A stretch of 64,000 nt of DNA from Rattus norvegicus. Taxonomy: Eukaryota > Chordata > Mammalia > Rodentia > Muridae. The stretch lies in contig NC_086024.1 in the NCBI RefSeq assembly GCF_036323735.1, positions 128,114,053 through 128,178,052 of the forward strand, read 5' to 3'. The position numbers and the translations under genes are program-made. The notes under the pieces were generated by a model. That model was not told where the DNA came from. It made no database searches and was given only the letters and a program-made list of their open reading frames with translations. Positions 26,610 through 37,300 of the stretch are shown in pieces (positions within the stretch are counted from its first letter, which is position 1; every line of letters starts with the position of its first letter).

Positions 26610-27439
26610 AGAAAATGGGGAAAGGTAAATTATCTGACCTTATCTGACCCTCCTCATGGAGAGCCGAGGTCTAATTCCCACTCCTTGATGACTCAGTGCT
26701 GGCCACTTGATTCCACAGAACAGAACACAATGTGCACACTGTTATGTGACCTTTCTCCACCACACTGTCAAAAGGAGCACAGCTTCTGCCTGCCTTGCAC
26801 ACAGGAAGCCCACACTGTGTGGTGACATCACGTGCATGGCCCAGCTGAGGACCCTGCAACAAGTGACCAAAGCCAATGTCAACTGGCAAACCCGAGAGGG
26901 GAAGTCTTTGGGATGACCCAGCCCCAGGCAGTTCACTACAGCTTCATTGAAGACACATGGGGAGAGCATCCTGGCAGGATCCAGTTCATCCTGTAATCTG
27001 GGACGGGGAAGGAACAACCCTTCTGTGGGTCATCTATTGAGGAAGCTTGTTCTGTCACCCAATGAAACAAGAATAGGGCGGGGTGAGGAGAGATCCTCGG
27101 AGGCAGCCTGGAACAAGTAACTTGCACCTTCTGAAGTTCTGGTCTTTGCAGAGAACGTGAAGATAATGCTACTTATCACAGAGGAGTGTCTGAGGGTTCG
27201 CCGAGCTCCTGCCTGCAAGACCCAGAACTAAATACTGGTTCCTTTCTACTGTTCAAAGCGAGGGGTGCATTCTAGCTGAGCACATGTCTGCAAACTTATT
27301 ACTGGGAAGACTGGGAGGATGGACAGTTCTAAGCCAAACTTGACTACAATGTGAGACCCCGCCTCAAAAATAAAATTCTATAATGTTCACGGTTTAATTG
27401 GAATTTTGTTAATGCACGGCTCTTGGCACATCGGGGCCC

Positions 27440-27535
27440 AAGCAGCCCTATTCCCAGCATTACCATTGATGCGTGCCCTTTAGGGGAGTCACTTAACCTC
27501 TCTTCTGAGTTTTGTAAGAATTAAATAAAGGCAGA
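27440..27535 (-). repeat. MIR-like fragment
   Basis: GAGTCACTTAACCTCTCTTC and GTAAGAATTAAATAAAGGCA fit reversed MIR. Confidence 0.45.
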
Positions 27536-27992
27536 AATAAAAGCTAACCCAGTGCTTTGAAGTCCTTGGGCTCTGTGGACACACCGGCTCATGCCTCTCT
27601 GCTCTGCCATAGCTATTTCTGGCTTGTCTGCCTGGAAGCCAGTCTCAGAGGGGGTGCACATGCTTTTCCTTGAGGGCTGGTATACAGTTCTTCTTCCCAT
27701 GGCCTGAGAAAGCAGCTCAGGCCCTCTGTTCTGGTGGCTGCCCCCCACCTTCGAGAAATAACATAGTAGGGAGAGGGTGGGGATTCCACTTTACTCTGAG
27801 GATTGCCCTAGAAGGGGTGTGAATGGAATTCTCAGAGCTCCCTGTTTTGCAGAATCTAGCCAGCTGGTAAGAGCCCACTCTATCCCAAGTTTATTCTCAG
27901 CCAGGTTCCAGAATCTACCGGTGACCTGTTTAGGCCACTGCTAGTCTAATGGTTAGTGGCCTAAGATGACTACAACTGTCAGTCTTAATTCC

Positions 27993-28125
27993 TTTTTGAG
28001 ACGGGATCTAATGTAGCCCAGGCTGGCCTTGAACTTACTATATGGTCAAGGATGGCCATGAACTTCTGATCCTCCTGCCTCTGCTTCCCAGGGGCTGAAA
28101 TTGCAGGTATAAATCATCACTCCCA
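27993..28125 (-). repeat. B1 SINE, reverse strand
   Basis: TTTTTGAGACGGGATCTAAT, GTAGCCCAGGCTGGCCTTGA and CCTCCTGCCTCTGCTTCCCA are reversed B1. Confidence 0.85.
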
Positions 28126-28157
28126 GTTTAACCTAAATTGAAGTTTTATTACCTTGT

Positions 28158-28158
<1 letters not shown>

Positions 28159-28216
<58 letters not shown>

Positions 28217-28312
28217 TCTCTCTCCTCCCCTCCCCTCCCCCGTGTGTGTGTGTGTGTGTGGGGGGTAGTGATGATGATGATGGTGATGATGATGATGACA
28301 ATGACGACATAT
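28159..28312. repeat. Three adjoining simple repeats: (CT)n, (GT)n, (GAT)n
   Basis: CT run 28159-28212, GT run 28241-28260, GAT-rich run 28266-28300. The Arg-Glu, Leu-Ser and Asp-rich frames across them are artefacts. Confidence 0.95.
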
Positions 28313-28432
28313 GTGTGGAGACCAGAGGACAACTTACAGGAGCCATTTTCTCTTTCTACCTCATGGACCCTGGGGACTGAACTCAGGATATCAGGTTTGG
28401 CAACAAGCACCTTTGCCGTCTCCCCGGCCTAG
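28312..28432 (-). repeat. B3-type SINE, reverse strand
   Basis: TGTGGAGACCAGAGGACAAC, TGGGGACTGAACTCAGGATA and CCTTTGCCGTCTCCCCGGCC are the reverse of a B3 element. Confidence 0.8.
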
Positions 28433-28671
28433 CCTTCACATTTCTTGTTAGCTGCCACTGTGGTAACTGGGTTCTGGGCTCTCCACAGGTTCATTTGACA
28501 GAGATCCTGTGACCATTCACATGTGGCAGGGACAGCTACTTGTCACTCATGTGGCTAATGAGCAAAGGTTACAGGGCAGGAAAGCCAAGTTCTGAGTCTC
28601 GGCTCTGTGACACCACCTTTGGGGCTGCACAGAGCTCACCTAAGGTGGCCTGCAGAATCACCGGTTCCTTC

Positions 28672-28740
28672 CCAGGTGAGAAAACTGAGGCCCAGAGAGA
28701 GAGCTACAGTTGGCACGGTTGGCACAGAGCTAAGGGAAAG
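28672..28740 (+). repeat. MIR-like fragment
   Basis: GTGAGAAAACTGAGGCCCAG is MIR core. Confidence 0.45.
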
Positions 28741-29084
28741 GATCCCCTGGGTCTCCAATGCCCTTTGATTTAACTGTCATTTTCTAGGACTCTGCTTCTC
28801 AGAGTGCCCCTGTGACCAAGAATCAGCCCCATTTGAGATGAGGGATGAGTTCAGGCTGTTCGACCCCATGATGACCTATTGAGTGAGGAATCCAGGGGAT
28901 AAGGCCTAGCATCTTAAGACAGCTTCCCACTGATTTCTGAGGACTCTGCTTTGGGGCTCCCTATGGTACAGCTCACACACACTCTCGAAGAATGATTCCC
29001 CCAGGCAGGTGCCCTTTGCCCTATGGGCAGAGCGTCAAGAGCAAGTTGGCAGCAAATAAACCCATTGTTCAAGAACCTTCCACG

Positions 29085-29195
29085 GCATGTCAGACATGGT
29101 GTTTCATGCCTGTAATCCCAGCACAAAGAGGGTCGAGGGGAAGGATCTCAAGTTTGAGGCTAGCCCAGACTACATACTGTTTCAACAAACTAACG
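29085..29195 (+). repeat. B1 SINE fragment
   Basis: ACATGGTGTTTCATGCCTGT, AATCCCAGCACAAAGAGG and GTTTGAGGCTAGCCCAGACT. Confidence 0.75.
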
Positions 29196-29906
29196 CATTC
29201 ACCCATTCACCCACTTGCTCGTGCGCTCACTCTCTCACACTCGAACTTCCGCATCCCAAGAACTATGTCTATGCTCCTTCCTAGTGGGGAAGGGTGAGGG
29301 GTGTTCGACAGCGGCACAGAGCTGGTCTCTACAGAGTGCAAGGCATCTGTCCCACACACATGCAAATACACACGACACGAATGAGCGCAACAGAAAACCA
29401 TTTTTAAAATCACCTTGGCTTTGCCAGGCAACCAAGTCTAAGCAGTTTCCCCACCATGAGACTTTGGGAGCTAAAACCAGGAGAGTCCTAGGGAAACTGA
29501 GACCCACTGGTCACCCTGAGCACCAAGGAAGTGGCTGGATGCTGTTTGCATGGTGAGGGAGGGATGGTCAGTCATGTGGAGACCACAAGGGTCCAGAAAA
29601 GGCTTCTGATGGTCACTTCCATGGAGTCTGTGCCAACGGATGTCAGTGTGCTTAAGCAGTCTACTACAGACACATGTCCCCAGTCCTTGGGCCTTTGGAA
29701 CACTTGCTCCCTGTCTTGTCAGCCTCTCTCAGCCCCATGCCTTCCTGACTTCCTCCTCATATCCTGCCTCCTTCACTGACCATCTTGTAAAAGATGGAGA
29801 CACAATCACTGACCTTTCACACCTGAAACCAGACTGAACTCTCACAGATTGTCTTCTGAACACTACACATGGGCTAGAGTACCTCCCTTCCTCTGCCCAC
29901 GAAATA

Positions 29907-29908
29907 CA

Positions 29909-29939
<31 letters not shown>

Positions 29940-29941
29940 AT
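29907..29941. repeat. (AAAT)n microsatellite
   Basis: About eight AAAT units. Confidence 0.95.
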
Positions 29942-30782
29942 GCTAATGTTTATGAGCCAACACACACTGGTCAAAAGCCCATATTGCAGACCATGAGGAA
30001 GTGACCACTGTCATTTTGCTAAATGGATATTAGCTACCAACACAAGTGTCTTAGAAATATTTACGTATATGGCGACGGGAGGATTTCCTTTGTTTGCTTT
30101 TGCTGCGTGTGGGCAGCTGTTACTGCACTGAAAATAAATGTTGCTAGCCTGGCCCTCAGTTCGCCATGTTGATCACTTCCTCCAAGGATCACGTGGTCTT
30201 GGAAGAATGTGATGGAGTATTGGGGGAAGCTGTCTTCCGGGCACGACATGGCTGCGGCACTCTTGGGAACTATAATTTTCTGCATAAGACTGGGTTCGGC
30301 AATATTCTGTTGAGGATGGGGGAGGGGCTCACAAAGTCCCACTCTTCTCTGAGGGTCTATAATCAGTCAGACATTTTCATCCAGGGGTGTAACCTGGGTG
30401 TCGTCCTGAACATGACCTCTCACCCACGCTTCTAGAAGTAACTGTAATGACGTTCACTGGGGCCCCAGCAAAAAGAGTAGAGGATGTGAAAGGAGGAGAG
30501 TGGGTAGCTGGGTAGTGGGTCGGTGAGGACTGGGGGATGGGAGAGGAAGGTAGAGGATAATTAAGATCGAGGTCCATTCAGAAGAGTCATTTCCGAGGCT
30601 TATAGCTAAGCTACGGTTTCAACCATGCTAATCTCTTCTCATCCAGAATCATCTTCCTGCCTACAGCTCAGCTCTGACCCCTTCATCAGACAGCATCTTC
30701 AACCCACCCTCTACAGGACCCAGCCTAGCGTCATGTGTCAGAGAGCTCTGGATATCAAATAATCTCAAGACTCACCCCCCCC

Positions 30783-30835
<53 letters not shown>
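30783..30835. repeat. (CA)n microsatellite
   Basis: C run followed by pure CA dinucleotides. Confidence 0.97.
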
Positions 30836-30838
<3 letters not shown>

Positions 30839-31044
30839 TTGTCTGGCAAATCAACCCTAACGCACACTCCAAGTTGTTAAAATAAGTTATTTTCTCTGAA
30901 GCAGGAGGCGCGATGGTATGCCATCTGCCTGTCTAACATCTCTGTTGGGTCATCACCATCTGGGCAGTGTCCCAAAAGATGGGCCTATGTCCCTACAGTA
31001 CCATAGACTTTAGACAGCACACGGTGCTCAAACACACTGAGGCT

Positions 31045-31432
31045 CTTACAGTTTGGATCCTGAATGCTCTCCAAGAGCCATGTGTTGGCAGTTTGGTGCC
31101 CAGTCTGTGGTGTTACTGAGAAGAGATGGGACCTTTAGGAGCGGGGTCTAGTAAGAAGAAGAAGTTATGTCATTAGGGCTATGACCTTGAGGGATATACT
31201 GTGACCCCAGGCCTTTTCTTACTTCTTTCACTTCTTGGCTGCCAGACTGTGAACAGGCTTTCTCCATCATCCACTCCCACCATGACAGGCTGTGTACCGA
31301 CACACATAACTGAAGCCCAGGGTCAAACAATCATAACTGAATCTTCTGAGATGGAGTCTAAAGGAACCTTCCCTGTTAGTAAGGTGATTGTCTCGGGTGT
31401 TTTGTTGCAGTGACAGGAAGCTAACACAAAAT
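31045..31432 (+). repeat. MaLR-like LTR, internal assignment uncertain
   Basis: GATGGGACCTTTAGGAGCGG, GTCATTAGGGCTATGACCTT and a TTTTGTTGCAGTGACAGGAA end follow the general order of MaLR LTRs. Confidence 0.5.
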
Positions 31433-31649
31433 CTGTAACGGAAACACTACCAACAACATAGCATGCTCCTTTTGGTTCTCTCATAAACCTTCTGATTAAT
31501 ATCTTAAAGTACTGCCTTGTTTTCATCTGCTTGGGTCTATGGGCCCCTTCTATCGAAGCAAGTGGTCCTGGTTTCTTGTTTATGCAACTTCTATAAAGAA
31601 TCCTGCTCTCTTGCTCTTGTGCTTGCCTTCCAGCTCCCTGCTCTCTCCC

Positions 31650-31765
31650 CTTTCCCTTCCCCCCCCCCCGCCTCTCTCTGCGTGCTCATGTCAGCCTCTA
31701 CTCCTCTGCTTCTCTTCTCTCCTCCCCTCCTCTCCTCTCCTCTCCTCCCTTCCCCTCCCCCCTCC

Positions 31766-31816
<51 letters not shown>

Positions 31817-31850
31817 CCTCTCTCTCTGTCTCTCCCTTTCTCTGCCTCTG
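31650..31850. repeat. CT-rich polypyrimidine tract
   Basis: Mixed CCCTCC and pure CTCTCT over about 200 bp. Confidence 0.93.
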
Positions 31851-32228
31851 CTACCCTCTTGACTCCCCTCCCCATGTCCTGAATAAACTCAAGGGGAAGA
31901 GATGTCTCAGCATGGGGCCCGCTGAGGTGCTCCCTTTCCCCATACCTCACCACACATCCATAAAACATATCCCTTCCTCTCTTTATCTTTTAATAAATAC
32001 AACAGGAAATGCCATGGGGAATGGGGAAACAGAAGAAAAAGACTAATCCTATGGAAACCAGGGTGAATACACACAGAAAAGCAAAGAAAAATGAGAGGTG
32101 GTACTTGGATATGGGGAAATTGGTGACCCACCATGGTCCAAGGGATGGGATGCGGCTTGCTCACCCAGGCCTTGCAGACCCACAGGGCTGGAAGATCTGT
32201 CCCATGGCTGCCCCCTTTTGACCCTGCT

Positions 32229-32568
32229 GTGATTTGGATGTCATTTGCCCCAGCAAAACTCCTGTTAGAACTTGGCTGGCTGCCAACATCGTGACATGTG
32301 GAGATGGCACCTTAAAGAGGGATTAATGTCTTTCTCATGACACTGGATGGGTTCTCTTGGGAACGGGGATGCTACAGAGCAATGGACTCTGAGCATCTTT
32401 GTCCCTGTCACATCGGCACATTCCTGCCCACCCTTCTGCCCACTGGGGCATAAAACAGTGGGAGGCCCTTACCAGATGCTTAGGTATTCCGGCCAACATA
32501 GCTCTTTTTCCTTTATAAGCTATCCAGCCTCTGGTATTGTCTTATAGCCACAGGACATGGATTAGGAC
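32229..32568 (+). mobile_element. MaLR-type solo LTR
   Basis: TGTGATTTGGATGTCATTTG start, TCCTGTTAGAACTTGGCTGG, GAGGGATTAATGTCTTTCTC, CTTTATAAGCTATCCAGCCT and GGTATTGTCTTATAGCCACA near the end keep the full order of a MaLR LTR. No internal region is attached. Confidence 0.7.
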
Positions 32569-34201
32569 AACCCCACTGAAGACTGCGATACCCAAGATGA
32601 TGTGTCTCGCACAGTCCTACCTCCCAGGCTTTGCCTGCCTTGTTCTTACTACTTGGACGTCTTCTTCACACAACCTCCATACCAACGCAGCACGGTCCCA
32701 TGGTGGGTCACGTGGCAATAATCCAGCCTTCTCCTCAGCCACTGCTTACAAGAGACAGTTTCCACCCCAGGTGGAAACAGTAGGGAGGCTGGTTTGACAT
32801 TTAGGGGTAGACTCTGGCCTAAGCACTCGGGACTTTCCAGCGTCCCTGCCAACAGTTTCCATGTCCTCAAAGGCCACCCTATGGCTCACTGATACAACAC
32901 CCTCTGCAGAGCCAGTGATCCCAGAAGAACAAATTATCCTCCTCACTCCGGGCGCGTGGCAGCACGAGAGGAACAGAAGGGACTGTAGCTGAATGTGGGG
33001 AGCTGTCAGATCTCAGCGCACGGGCCTGGGGGCCAGACACTGGGCTGAGAGGACGTCTCAGGAAAGAAAGGTGACATCTCCAGGGACAGATGCCAGTTCT
33101 TAGCACGGGCAGATGGGGTCTCTCAGGATAAGCAAGCCAGAGAACACCCAGGGGTAGGAAGATGCTGAAGGATGCCAGAGGGCTTGGTGGAATTTGGTTC
33201 TCACTTAAACCTGCATCTGAGTGATCTCGGGCCATTCTAGGCCCTGGCCCACAGGCTCTGACTCATATAGATTTAAAGTAAACAAGAGAGGCTGTAAGTA
33301 AGGTTATTTGGAACTACACTCCCAGAAACACAGGGTCACAAGGAGCCGATAAAAAGGAAAGAACCCACACAAACTGCAAAGATGGCCCCGCCCCCTGTAT
33401 TTCCCACTAGGTACCAAGAGGCTAGACACAGCCTAGCAGACATTGAGTTTCATCAAGGTTATTTAAAATACACTCACGCTCAGTTCAGTGGAGATGTGAT
33501 TGTTGGTGCACTCTAGGGCAAACCTGGAGAGTTAAACATCTCCTTAGCCTACAGCTAAGAGACCCTGGGTCCCACCACTTGTAGGCAGAGAACTTAACTA
33601 TGCAGAAGGCAGGATTGAGGCCATTTCTGGGTAAAGAAATGTCCCTTTGTTTTCGAGATTAGGCAATTAAAGCGTTCAGAAATTCAGCCACCCAGGAAAG
33701 AGGCAAGCCCAGGGGTTTCAGCGGGTTGGGTACAAACGGCCAAAATGCAAGAGTGGATCTCGGCTCTCAGACCTTTGCCTTGGGCTCTACCCTAACTGGC
33801 TTCCTAAGCAGGCATCGGAATCGAAAATTAAACCGCGTGGGTGGGGTATTTAAGACCGCACTGAGCAGCTGCCCCCTTTAAAGATCTGGCCCTCGGAACG
33901 TTCCAGGCTGGGTCACTTATCAAATGGAGATTGACTTTTATCCGATTAACCGAGGGAGAAGCATCCTTCTCCATCTTGCAGAGGCATTCTGGGGGAAGAG
34001 CGCTCTGCAGACTGCAGGGGAAAGTTGGGTCTTGGCTTCCCTCCCGCTCGGCCAGTGGAAAATTACAAAAGAGGCAGAGCTGTCCTCCGTCTCCTCTCTT
34101 TCATCAGCTGTTCCCGGGCCCGGGAAAATACATAGAGTAACATGTACACCCCAAAACAAACAAACAAACCCCAAACAAACAATGAATGAGCCTTCACTTA
34201 C

Positions 34202-34337
34202 CTGGGGCAGAGAGTAGTCTGGGAGGTGGCGGAGGTGGGGGTGGCGGGGGCAGAGGAGGTGGGGGCCGGCACTGGCAGATGTGTTGGCAGCTGTCAGTCA
34301 CCTTAGAGCAAGACTTCTGGGGCTCAGCGTGCGTCAC
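34202..34337 (-). CDS. Prima1: Prima1 second coding exon: cysteine cluster and proline-rich attachment domain (PRAD)
   Basis: The 136-nt exon encodes residues 32-76 plus one base of codon 77. It begins VTHAEPQKSC, so the predicted signal cleavage (Ala-Glu) lies just inside it. Four cysteines follow (residues 41, 48, 52, 54), then Arg, PPPP, Leu, a run of ten Pro, and RLLSAP. In the PRiMA family this proline-rich segment threads through the C-terminal tails of four AChE-T subunits, and the cysteines link to them by disulfides. The acceptor is TATATCTGCAG before GTG at 34337; the phase 0 start joins exactly to the phase 0 end of the exon at 39781. The donor is a perfect CAG/GTAAGTG at 34202/34201, leaving phase 1. 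Without splicing the frame stops two codons later, so the next exon is required. The transmembrane and cytoplasmic exons were not found in the window and probably lie past position 1. Confidence 0.96.
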
Positions 34338-37300
34338 CTGCAGATATAGGCACAGCCAGGAGATGTAGGAGGCCAAAGGCAGCTAGAAGCTGAGCCGAGC
34401 CTGCCCCCAGGTCCCTTCCAGGCCACAACCTGGGATAGTCAAAGGAATTGTTCCCACAGAATGGCAGCCGCTGCATCATCTAAATCCCCAGACACACGTC
34501 TATCTCCCTGAGACCGCACAGGCTGAGCCCTTACCTTTCCAGTCACAGTTCCTTTGGCCTTTCTGTGTCAGTCTGGGATTCGGTCCTCCCATCTTGGAGA
34601 GGAAACCTACCTGACTGACCCTCTGTCTGCATCCTGCATGACCAATGGACAGAGTAACTAACCTGATGCTCTCTGCATACAGCTGAGTGCTTTGTGGGAA
34701 AGCCCCGTGCATCCTTCTCCCCCTCCCCCTCCCCCACCCTCCTGTCACCCTGGGCCATTGTGAAGGCTATCCTGGTCCCCACCTCACCCTTTGCCACCCC
34801 TCAGCTCTGCTTTCTTGTCCCCAGCCGGGCGGATCTCCTTCTCAAAGGTTCCCTCGTATCATGGCTCATGTCTGCTACTTAACTCCAGCCTGTCTCTCCC
34901 ATGCGACTGTAAGCTATGCCAGGCCTTTCTATGCCTTGGCTTCCCTCTCGTTATTAAAAACCGACACCTAAGGGAAGGGCCCAGCGTTCACAGACAGCTG
35001 GCCAGTGAATGAACACACATCAAAGAGTGGACTGGAATGCAAGCCTCGTCAGTCTGGGTCTGACACCCTCCCAGGATGGGTCTCTGGTTCCTTAGTCAGC
35101 TAAAGACAACAGTAGTCAGGTAATGCTCAATTCCAGCTTCCTCCCTCCAGCAGGGACCTGGAGGCCCCTCCAGCAGCTCTGACACTTTCCTGCCTTTGCC
35201 TTATCTGCGACCAGTGAACTGAGGTGAGCCTGGGGTGTTTCGCTTTAGTCTCCCAGTCAAACACAGTCCGAGAACCATGGGTTAGAGAGTTGCCAGCGTC
35301 CCTCTATATGCAGAGGATTGTAGAGCCAGGAGTCCAAAGCTGGCTTCAAGACAAGAAGGAAAGAGCTGGGGCAACGCGTTGCCTCGGCAAGAGGCACGGT
35401 TAATTATTGTGGCTTCATAGAAGCATTTAGAAACACAGAATCCCAGTGTCCCTGCAACTTCCTCCAGCCTGCCATTGCAGTTGGGGACCCGAGAGTCCCT
35501 CTGCTGTGTGTGTGAGAGAGAGAGGCTTCCAATGAGCTTGGTGGCACAACAGAGCATCGTGGATGTCAGGGTGGCAGTGAGAGGTTGGACCAATTTACAG
35601 TCCCTAAGGGGCCAACAGGCTCTTTTGGACCACCTCTTAGCATTTTTAAAGGGCCACAGACTATGTCTCTGACCCCAGAAACAGTCCTGTCTCCCAGGGT
35701 AAGGCTTCGTGGCTCAGAGTATGAACTTCATTCTTGTAGTGGCACGACTCAAGCCCATCCCCCAGAGAGCATCACCGTCTAAGACTCTGAGCCCAGCCAA
35801 AGCAATCCCTTCCCCAGTCTCCCAGACACACTGAATGCCACAGAGTTCAGGAGCAGCACATTGGCCTGATCGGGCCTGACACAAGGACCCACAAGAGCAA
35901 AGATCTACAGGAGTGTTTTAAATACGATCAAAGGGCAGACAAGAAGATTGGGACCAAGTTTCAGGATCAAAGGAGGAAGAAATGAAGGCGTTCATCGCAT
36001 CTTAGACATCAATGGCTCCTGGTCTCTCTCATGGGAAGGCTCCACTGAGACCCAAGGGGACAACCACTCAAGAACCTGTCCTCACAGAAGGGCCAAGAAG
36101 GACTGTACTTCTTGCCTGAAGGCGGGCTCTAGCTGGGGCCCCACTGGAGTTCCTATAGGTTGGTTGTGCCTGAGCCTCTCATTGATAAGCCTCCTTCCAC
36201 TGACCCCTTTATCCACCAGCAGGCTTCTCTTCACCCTTCAAAGCCCTTTCTTACACAATCCTCTGGGATAAGCTGTCTCTAGAGCCCAACTTGGGCCTCT
36301 CTGCTCATTGCTGCTTTTTCACCATGGAAATATTGTCCTTTGAGGCAAGTTCCCTGCTGTTTTATACTGTCTGTCCCCTCACTCGAACTGTGGTTGTGTT
36401 GGGGCAGACAAGTAGATGGTGAGTGTTGTATTTGTCCTCAGCAGGTGGCATGGTAAGCCCTGCTAGGGACATACCGTCATCCCTTCACGAGGTCAACAGA
36501 TACAGGAAGCTTATTAGCCGTACAACAGGCAAGACAAGGGGTCAACAAGCTTAAATGGCGTGCCCAGCATCCAATCCAACACTGTCCAGACCCAGCGACC
36601 ACCCGATGCTTCTCTTGGTTACTTTTTCATTTGTAGTGACAAAATGTATGACTGCAGAAGTTCAGGAAGGAGGGCTTTAGTTTGACTCACAGCTCCAGGG
36701 ACAGCCCTTCGTGATGGGAAATCCCCTGCCAGCAGGAGGCAGATGTGGCTGGTCACATTGTGTCCACAGTCAGGAAGCAAGGACTTTATTGGGAAGGGGC
36801 TGGAGGCCATTCATGGGGTGATCTGGCCGAGAGTTCGCCTGTGTCCTGAGAATGTGAGTGAAGCTGGATTCGAGGCCAGCTTGTGTGGCTCTAACATCCT
36901 GTGTGGATGGTGCCTCCTGAACGTGTTCAGGATTCGCCTCTGTCTCGACATTCCCTCTGTTACTGCCCTGCGCCAGGCAGCCATGTCTATGCATGGGTAG
37001 CAACTGCCTCTTACCTGTTATTGCTAGGGAAACTGTCTTGTTAAACTTGAACAACAAGTAAACAGTAAACATCGCTACATCTTACAAATATCTCCAAGAC
37101 CGTACAGAATAGACTCACGCTAAAAGTGAAACGGGGCTTGGCAAATGCACACTATGGCAGCCCTGCCCCTCTCCGTGTGCCTCTTTGCCATCCTGTCTTG
37201 TGCTCTGGAATCAGAATCCATCCTCTCTGGAGACCTAGGCTGAGATGTCTAAAGTGACAATCTGAGACGGTGTCACGTCTGACTTTGAACTCTCCACTGC

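Larger units (their letters stand above)
1..34201 (-). other. Prima1: Prima1 intron downstream of the PRAD exon (continues beyond the window)
   Basis: This intron starts at the GTAAGTG donor at 34201 and runs to the left edge without a convincing acceptor plus transmembrane exon. I looked for the reverse complement of codons for a Trp-Trp-Ser-Gly-Leu-Val-Ile-Ile type segment and found nothing; the GATGAT-rich places are simple repeats. Between the repeats listed separately the sequence is ordinary non-coding DNA with no RNA gene I can support. Confidence 0.7.
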
